From: Seison nebaliae
Taxonomy: Eukaryota; Rotifera; Pararotatoria; Seisonacea; Seisonidae
Assembly: GCA_023231475.1 (NCBI GenBank)
Contig: JALJEE010001537.1
Location: forward strand, 1 to 53,746
Reading direction: 5' to 3'
Length of the DNA: 53,746 nt
A program made the position numbers and the translations under genes. Position 1 is the stretch's first letter. The number at the start of each line of letters is the position of its first letter. The notes beneath the pieces were generated by a model. It was not told the DNA's origin. It was given only the letters and a program-made list of their open reading frames with translations, and did not search any database. This document shows, piece after piece, positions 47,818 to 53,746 of this stretch.

Positions 47818-49323
47818 AGGAGAAAGGAAGAATTCTACTGAACAGAATGTAAAACGATGTTCGATATCGACGGCGGAAATATTATTAAAAAGAAGGAGAA
47901 AAAAAACTTAAACAGAAAAAAATTAGGAAGAAATAGAAAATTTGGATGGAAGGAATTTTTTAATGGATAGATAAATAGTGGGGATAAATTTGGAACGGAC
48001 CATTAGAAAAATTTATAATAATTATATTTCATGGAAACAAATTATTATAATAATTCCAGTGATTGTTATGAAAGAGTGAACGACTCTAAAGCGATGGTGA
48101 AATAGATTGTACAGCTGTTAAATTTTTTCAATTCTCTTTTAAATAAATTTCTTAAATTATGCAAGTTATTAATGAAAGATAAATATCTCTATTTAGGTAA
48201 TAGATTGATTTATATTTGGTGCACTTAAAATGCACGAAGGAAATCAAAGACTTGCAAACATTGAAATTTTGCATGACGAGTAGTTGAATATAATTCGAGA
48301 GAGAATATATGGGAATTAGACTAGAATTAGTGTGTGGATCAAGATGGCGTGCTAATTTTTTAATAATTGTCATTTCAACAAATAGTTGAATGAATTGTGG
48401 AAAGAGTTTTGGAAGTTGGAAGAAGTAAACTTAATTTCTAAGTTATTGTTAGACATTAGGAGAGGAGTCAATAATAAGAAGGAAAAGAAAAGTTATTGAT
48501 CGAAAGAATAAAATGTTATTGTCCACTAACCCACACATGAACAGATGTAGATACTAATATTCTATGGCACGTCCTTCAAATGTTGTGAAATGAGGAGTAA
48601 AGTCTTTTTTATATGTTCCTTCTAATGAAATTTCGCTTTTTAAATTATCTTATTTTAATGCAAACTAGGAAGTTTTTGAGAGGACAATTTCTTCTTTTAA
48701 CATTTGCATGAATATTGCTTAACAATACAATAATAATGATAATGTGTCATCATAGACAACAGATGGTACCTTTTGAATATCATTTAAAAAAGTCTTTCAT
48801 TCCTCACTGATGCTTAATGTTGAGTGAATTGAGAGAAATTTCATTTAAATTATTTTCTTTACATTTTTCAATGGTGCGAATGTTTTTACTTGTACATTCT
48901 CATTTCGTTCCTCCAATCGATACCTGTTCATCGGAAGACATTTGACTCCGATCATATTTACTTTCTTCTTCAATTTCACCTTTGATTCATTCGAAACAGT
49001 TCCTCTTTTTCAAGTACCTGAATACACCCTGTAATTAGAATGCCTCTCGAATTTCTGTTGACATAATAACCATGAAAACGGAGAATAATTAATTTTATCT
49101 TTTCGTGATGAGAACATTAGTGAAAGTTTCCGTTTAAATGGAAAGCCATATACTCATTCGGAGCATATAAACTATGCCAATATGTATGTTTATCGATAAT
49201 AATTCTATTATCTTCTATGAATCCCCATGAATAACAGATATTCACTAAATAGAGAGAGAGAGAGAGAAAGAGAATAAAAAAAAACAAAATAATCTTCTAT
49301 TGATTCTTCATTCTTAAAGAAAT
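47818..49323. other. Intergenic region between RSU1 and the tetraspanin
   Basis: AT-rich with no convincing gene; one 73-codon minus-strand frame (48152-48373) looks like chance. A GA-rich tract at 49252-49273 is just upstream of the tetraspanin start. Confidence 0.55.
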
Positions 49324-50309
49324 ATGGAGTCGAATAAAGTTTCGGGGAGTATGAAGATTATTAAATATCTTTTGATAGCGTTCAACTTCGTCTTCTTCGT
49401 TAGTTGTCTCGCTTAAGCCTAAATTCATTCAACTCACATTTTCTTTCAAGTTATGTGGTATAGCACTCATCGTCACAGGAACTGTAATTCTTGTCGGATA
49501 TCGTGAAGTATTAGAATTTACAGGTAATAAATTATTAACTAAATTATAATGAAATTTTAATGAAATTTTAAGGAAATGTTCTGGGGAATGGTGCAATTCT
49601 CCTCATTATTGTTGGCGTTGTCATTTTCCTGTTAGGTTTCTTCGGATGTTGTGGAGCATGGAAGGAAAATTTCTGTATGATTATGATAGTTACTTTGAAT
49701 TTCATCTAAAAAAAATTAATTAAAACTTCTTTCAGTTTGCGACTATGTTGGTAGTGATATTTATTTTGGAATTAGCCGTGGCCATCATGGGAATAATTTT
49801 TAAGAAGAAAGTTAATTTTTTTACAAAAAAATAAGTTCGTAAACTTTGAAATTGAAGATCGAGTTGAATGTTAGTACGGGAATGAAAAAGAGTATGGACA
49901 AATATGGTGGCGATAAGAACAAGGGCGTAACAAAGGCTTGGGATGTATGGCAGAAAAAAATGAAATGTTGCGGTATCAACAAATTTAGTGATTGGCAAAA
50001 TGCAACTGTCTATAATGATGCAGATGATGTGCCTGATAGTTGTTGTATATCGAATTCGGTGGGATGTGGAAAAGGTAAATCGAAATCAGGCGAAGGAATC
50101 TTTGCTGAAGGTTGTATCAATAAGACGAAATTGAAAATAAAGGAATCGACATTGATCATGGCAATTGTGGCGATGCTATTAGCTGCCATTCAAGTTTACA
50201 TGTTGCTTTCTAAAGAAAAATAATTTCGCTTCCCTTTTAGTTGATCGGCATTAGTTTTGCTTGTTGTTTAGGTCGTCATATTCGTTACGAATATGAGAAG
50301 GTTAAATAA
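49324..50309 (+). CDS. Tetraspanin
   Basis: Four-pass membrane organiser of plasma or endosomal membranes. Six exons (49324-49398, 49451-49523, 49573-49688, 49736-49810, 49858-50193, 50241-50309) join in phase over introns of 47-52 nt, giving 247 residues, typical of the family. TM1 is KYLLIAFNFVFFLCGIALIV. TM2 with the conserved turn is VGVVIFLLGFFGCCGAWKEN. TM3 is FATMLVVIFILELAVAIMG. The large extracellular loop has the hallmark CCG (KMKCCGINKFSDW), PDSCC and a GC pair, six cysteines in all. TM4 is LIMAIVAMLLAAIQLIGISF, followed by a short tail ending YEYEKVK. TM4 is split by the last intron. The loop pattern is like CD63/TSP-type animal tetraspanins; a subtype is not claimed. The stop codon lies inside an AAATAAA string that may also serve polyadenylation. 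Confidence 0.92.
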
Positions 50310-51055
50310 ATAGAGGATTCCCAGAAAACCAAACGAAAAAGTGAAAATTTGAATTTTGAAGTTTTAAAAGTTTTGGTCATAATTACTTAGCTATTATTCT
50401 CCACTTTTTACCACATTGAGAGAAAGCAAATTTCATTTTTAAAAAAATCGATAATATTCCCTTATTTTATTTTTTAATTCGTTTCCTCTTCCCTCCTCCA
50501 CCACACTTTCTACTACAAAACATATTTGAACGAGGAGACATATCGTCCTTCAAACATATATATACTGCTCACCACTACCGTCATATCGTCATATCTTCTG
50601 AAAAGTATTAATAGAAGTATAAATTTGAAAAAAAAAGAAATTTTCCATATTTCTTCATCAAGATAAAACATTATAATCTCATATTCTTCCCTCCTCTATC
50701 CATTTAATCCATTCAGTCAGATTTCATTTTGTGATTATTTCCGAATAATCATACATTTCAATTAATTCAAAGATCTCACAAAACTTTTATTCTATGTTTT
50801 CTATTACACTAAATTCATCCATATGAACATCCATCCACCAACTCATCATCTTGTTTGTTCGATACATAACAATTGTTATTAACAATCATTCGGACATCCG
50901 ACAAATAACTGAAATTGTGCGAGAAAATTATATAGAATTTAATAAAATAGAACTTCAAAAATTTACAAGAATATTTTCTCACCTTATTTCAGATTCAATT
51001 AATCTCAAATTAGTCAGGTAATTAATCGTTAATCTAATTAATAATTATATCGATC
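50310..51055. other. Intergenic region between the tetraspanin and the LINE
   Basis: AT-rich with no gene recognised. The junction with the LINE is not marked by a visible target duplication. Confidence 0.5.
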
Positions 51056-53233
51056 GTCTCGTTCAATTGCCATGGTCCTTCTAATCTCCTCTGTTCGTTG
51101 GACGACCTTCTTAAATTCGATGTAATCCTATGTCAAGAGACCTGGTTGGTTGATCCTCCTCCTCAATGGCTAAGAAGCAACTCTCTCATCGCACGATTAT
51201 GGCTTCGGCGTCTTGCAACTCGTCGGGTTACGGTAGGCCTTCTGGTGGATTATGTGGCTTTATACGTAATTCTTTAAAGTTTTCATGTTTTCGGGAAATC
51301 GGAAGTATTGCTTTCTTTTTCAAATTATCGGATATCGTATTCTACAACTTATATCTTCCGTGCAACGATCCAATTGTAGCCAATTCTATATTCCAATATA
51401 TCGTTGAAGCATCTCCTGTCTTCGTTGTCGTTGGAGATCTTAACATTGATTTCGACCGAAGTTCACCTTCGTTAACTAGACTGTAGGAATTCCTCTCTAT
51501 TTCTCAAGCATGGTGTGTCGATCCTGCATTCCTTCCTCATAACACCTGTTCATTTATCTTTTCTTCTGGTAGCTCATAGATCGATCACATCATCGTGACT
51601 TCTTCATTGAGAAGGTATGTGCTGGGATGTTCTCTATTACATGACTCTATTCCTTCTTCTCTCTCCGATCGTCTTCCACTCTCACTAGATTTCGTTCTAC
51701 GGAACTCAGAAGCTAATCGTTCAGAAGCTCAGGTATGGGCAACCGTTCTCCTCCCTCCAATGATAATGGGCCTCAAACTTTCCGTTCATTCTGCAAACTT
51801 CCTGAAGTCCTTAAATATTGGTTATCTAATATGATGTCGAATATTCTCTATTATGATACGTCTTTCTCAATTTCTAGAAAAAGCTTTTTCTCTTTCTTCA
51901 TTATCGTCATTTCCCATCTCGATGACAACGACCTGTCGGTTTAAGAATAGATCTATTCCGAAGTTTCGTGATATTCTCCCAATGAAACGTAGATGTAGTA
52001 GTCTGTTAGCTAAGTACAATTCCCATAAATCTGTGGAGATTCTTTCTTAACTATCTTCGGCTCATGGTGAATTCAGAAGAGCCATCCGGAGCAGATGGAG
52101 ATTAGATACCTAGAATCGAATTTGTAGAACCACGGATGATTCCTCATTATGGAGGTTCTTGAGGAAAACTCATAAATCATAAAATCTTCCGAGACAATTC
52201 GAATCCAACTATTCAGGAATTTGTCGAACATTATACGTCCTATATGTTTTCATCCGACATCTCACTTTCTTTTTCTCCTAATTCATCCAACATTTCTCTC
52301 TTTTCTTTTTCAAATGATGAAATTAGTTCTGCCATTACTTCTGCCATGAAGAGCTCAACTGCACATACTATGATAACGCAACATTTTCTACGGCTGGTAG
52401 TCGAATTATTAATCTTCCAATCATATTGTCTCCGTTTACTCGTTTCCTCGGTGTCCATCTAGACTTGTGGAAACTCTCTTCCAGTTCTCTGGATAATATT
52501 CATTCTTCTTGTTGTGTAACTTATTTCTCGTTTCTCAACCGTGTCAAATTCTTCCCTCTTCGAACAAAAATATATTTATTCACCATGTTAGTCCAACCGC
52601 TATTTGGACTCGATTCTATTTTTGTCGCTTCATCAAGCTCTTTCCTAGCCATAGACAGATATTTTTCAAGGATCGTTAGTCGTCTCGTCGGTTGCTTCCG
52701 TCGCTACAATAGAGCATTCATGTTTTCTCTTACGGATCTCGTTCCTTTTCCTATCATATTCGCAAAGAGAATCTTAGGAGTTTTGGATGGGGTTTCAGCT
52801 TATCCCTCGTTTCAAGGTATGGATTCGTTGATCGTTAAAATGTTGGAATCTGACAGATCGATTTTGGGCCATGTTCGAGATTATTATGATATACGGGCAT
52901 CATCAACTTCATCTGAATTTAAGAATTTTATTTACAATTTTTCATCAATCAACCTTCTGCAACCAAATCTCCTCCCTCATCTTTCCAAAGCCCGAAATAT
53001 ACTCGATCAAAACAACTTTCTCGTTTCTCTCGTTTCTGAACGGGAACACTTATATATCTGATTATATATATCTAATATTTCGTCATGAGTGTTCGTGCTG
53101 TAGATTTATCTTTCTCTCTTCTTTCTTTTTCTGTTTGTTTTTATTTTCTTTAATTTAAATCATTTTTCAGTTTATTCCTCATGGGAGTTTTTTTCACTTT
53201 TTGTGAGCAATAAATAATAATAATAATAATAAT
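51056..53233 (+). mobile_element. Decayed non-LTR retrotransposon (LINE), internally deleted
   Basis: A 5'-truncated LINE copy of about 2.2 kb. The left part encodes an APE-type endonuclease: VILCQETWL near 51112-51140, RPSGGL near 51235, VVVGDLNIDF near 51425, IDHIIV near 51580 and SDRLPLSLDF near 51665. The frame changes several times and stops interrupt it, so it is dead. FSNDEISSAITSAM at about 52305 is the lead-in to reverse transcriptase. The sequence then jumps, near 52390, to RFLGVHLD, which normally follows the polymerase core, so the catalytic core including the YxDD box is missing. The C-terminal part stays open from about 52426 to 53061. The 3' end is a (TAA)n tail, like I-clade elements. 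Region base content is less AT-rich than the surroundings. Confidence 0.85.
53208..53233. repeat. (TAA)n tail of the LINE
   Basis: About eight TAA units at the 3' end, as made by LINEs of the I type during target-primed reverse transcription. Confidence 0.85.
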
Positions 53234-53627
53234 ATGACAGATATCTCGTGAGCATAATATTTGGTTTCAGTGACTCCCATGCAGACTTATTTAGGTTCTA
53301 GAAAAGTTAAGTTCTTATGAAAATTAATTTTGTGAGATAACGTTGAATAATGAAATGTTCGAACATTCGTAATAAATCTTAATTTTATAGATGAACTAAA
53401 CGATTACAGTTAAATCTTTCGTCCAATTTCATCAATATTAACTCATCAATTTCGTCGATGAAAGATGTTTAATTTAATTAAAATAAAAAATAATTTGATC
53501 TGTGAAAGTTATGTTTATATAATTGTTCTTGAATTAAATGACCATTATAATAATATATATATATATATTTCCTTATCGTTATTCTTACATTATGAATATT
53601 AGGAAATCTCAAATCTGAATGAACGTT
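53234..53627. other. AT-rich spacer between two LINE fragments
   Basis: Nothing recognisable apart from a (TA)n tract at about 53551-53569. Confidence 0.5.
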
Positions 53628-53746
53628 CATTGAGTCTACTGGTAGATTATATCAATGAAATTCTTCTCGGCAATGTAGATTTCAATTATTTGAGAATTTT
53701 CTCGATTGTTCCTGTCTATAAGGGCCATGGAAAATCCCTGTCGGAT
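53628..53746 (+). mobile_element. Second LINE fragment, reverse transcriptase N-terminus, cut by window end
   Basis: An open frame running to the edge reads SLLVDYINEILLGNVDFNYL, then RIFSIVPVYKGHGKSLSD. This matches the reverse transcriptase stretch before block A of LINEs (usually W..A.IxPVYKGGK). It is the part just downstream of where the neighbouring LINE copy loses its core. Its 5' end is near 53628, so this copy is 5'-truncated within the polymerase domain or is rearranged. Confidence 0.75.

Overview
This window comes from the nuclear genome of a small, AT-rich animal, most likely an arthropod. The evidence is spliced metazoan genes (V-ATPase G, eIF3f, RSU1, a tetraspanin, a kainate-type glutamate receptor, a Myc-like bHLH factor), peritrophin-type chitin-binding domains in a large secreted protein, and very short introns (about 41-79 nt wherever both ends could be placed). 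Asn, Gln and Ser homopolymers and strongly A/T-biased codons are everywhere. An acariform mite would fit, but the species cannot be fixed from the sequence alone.

Layout. 1-207: open 3' end of an unknown coding unit, possibly a LINE. 1061-1516 (-): V-ATPase subunit G. 2398-3238 (-): TMEM65. 4400-5804 (+): SGT co-chaperone, converging on 6024-8435 (-), an ELM2/SANT chromatin protein. 8987-15489 (+): a 2,144-residue VWD/TIL/EGF/chitin-binding secreted protein, sharing a 550-bp divergent interval with the ELM2/SANT gene. 16633-16896 (+): a tiny secretory precursor ending in repeated NFW tripeptides between Lys-Arg sites. 16897-28291: an 11.4-kb gene-poor stretch containing a 170-bp MITE. 28301-32038 (+): Myc-like bHLH gene, converging on 33513-37294 (-), a kainate-type receptor in seven exons. 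37295-43037: gene-poor, with a 1,378-bp foldback-like DNA transposon at 39897-41274. 43038-43934 (-): eIF3f. 44875-46068 (+): GT10 fucosyltransferase. 46692-47817 (+): RSU1. 49324-50309 (+): tetraspanin. 51056-53233: degraded LINE with a (TAA)n tail. 53628-53746: a second LINE fragment running off the end.

The host genes form no pathway or operon; they are separate housekeeping, signalling and extracellular genes. The least ordinary items are the candidate NFW neuropeptide precursor, the foldback-like element (inverted arrays of an 18-bp unit, 9-bp target duplication, internal tRNA-like box A copies), the 9-bp-TSD MITE, and a stop-free RSU1 intron that would encode a hydrophobic segment if retained. 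Exon boundaries were placed by eye from GT/AG sites, reading phase and remembered family sequences; no alignment was run.
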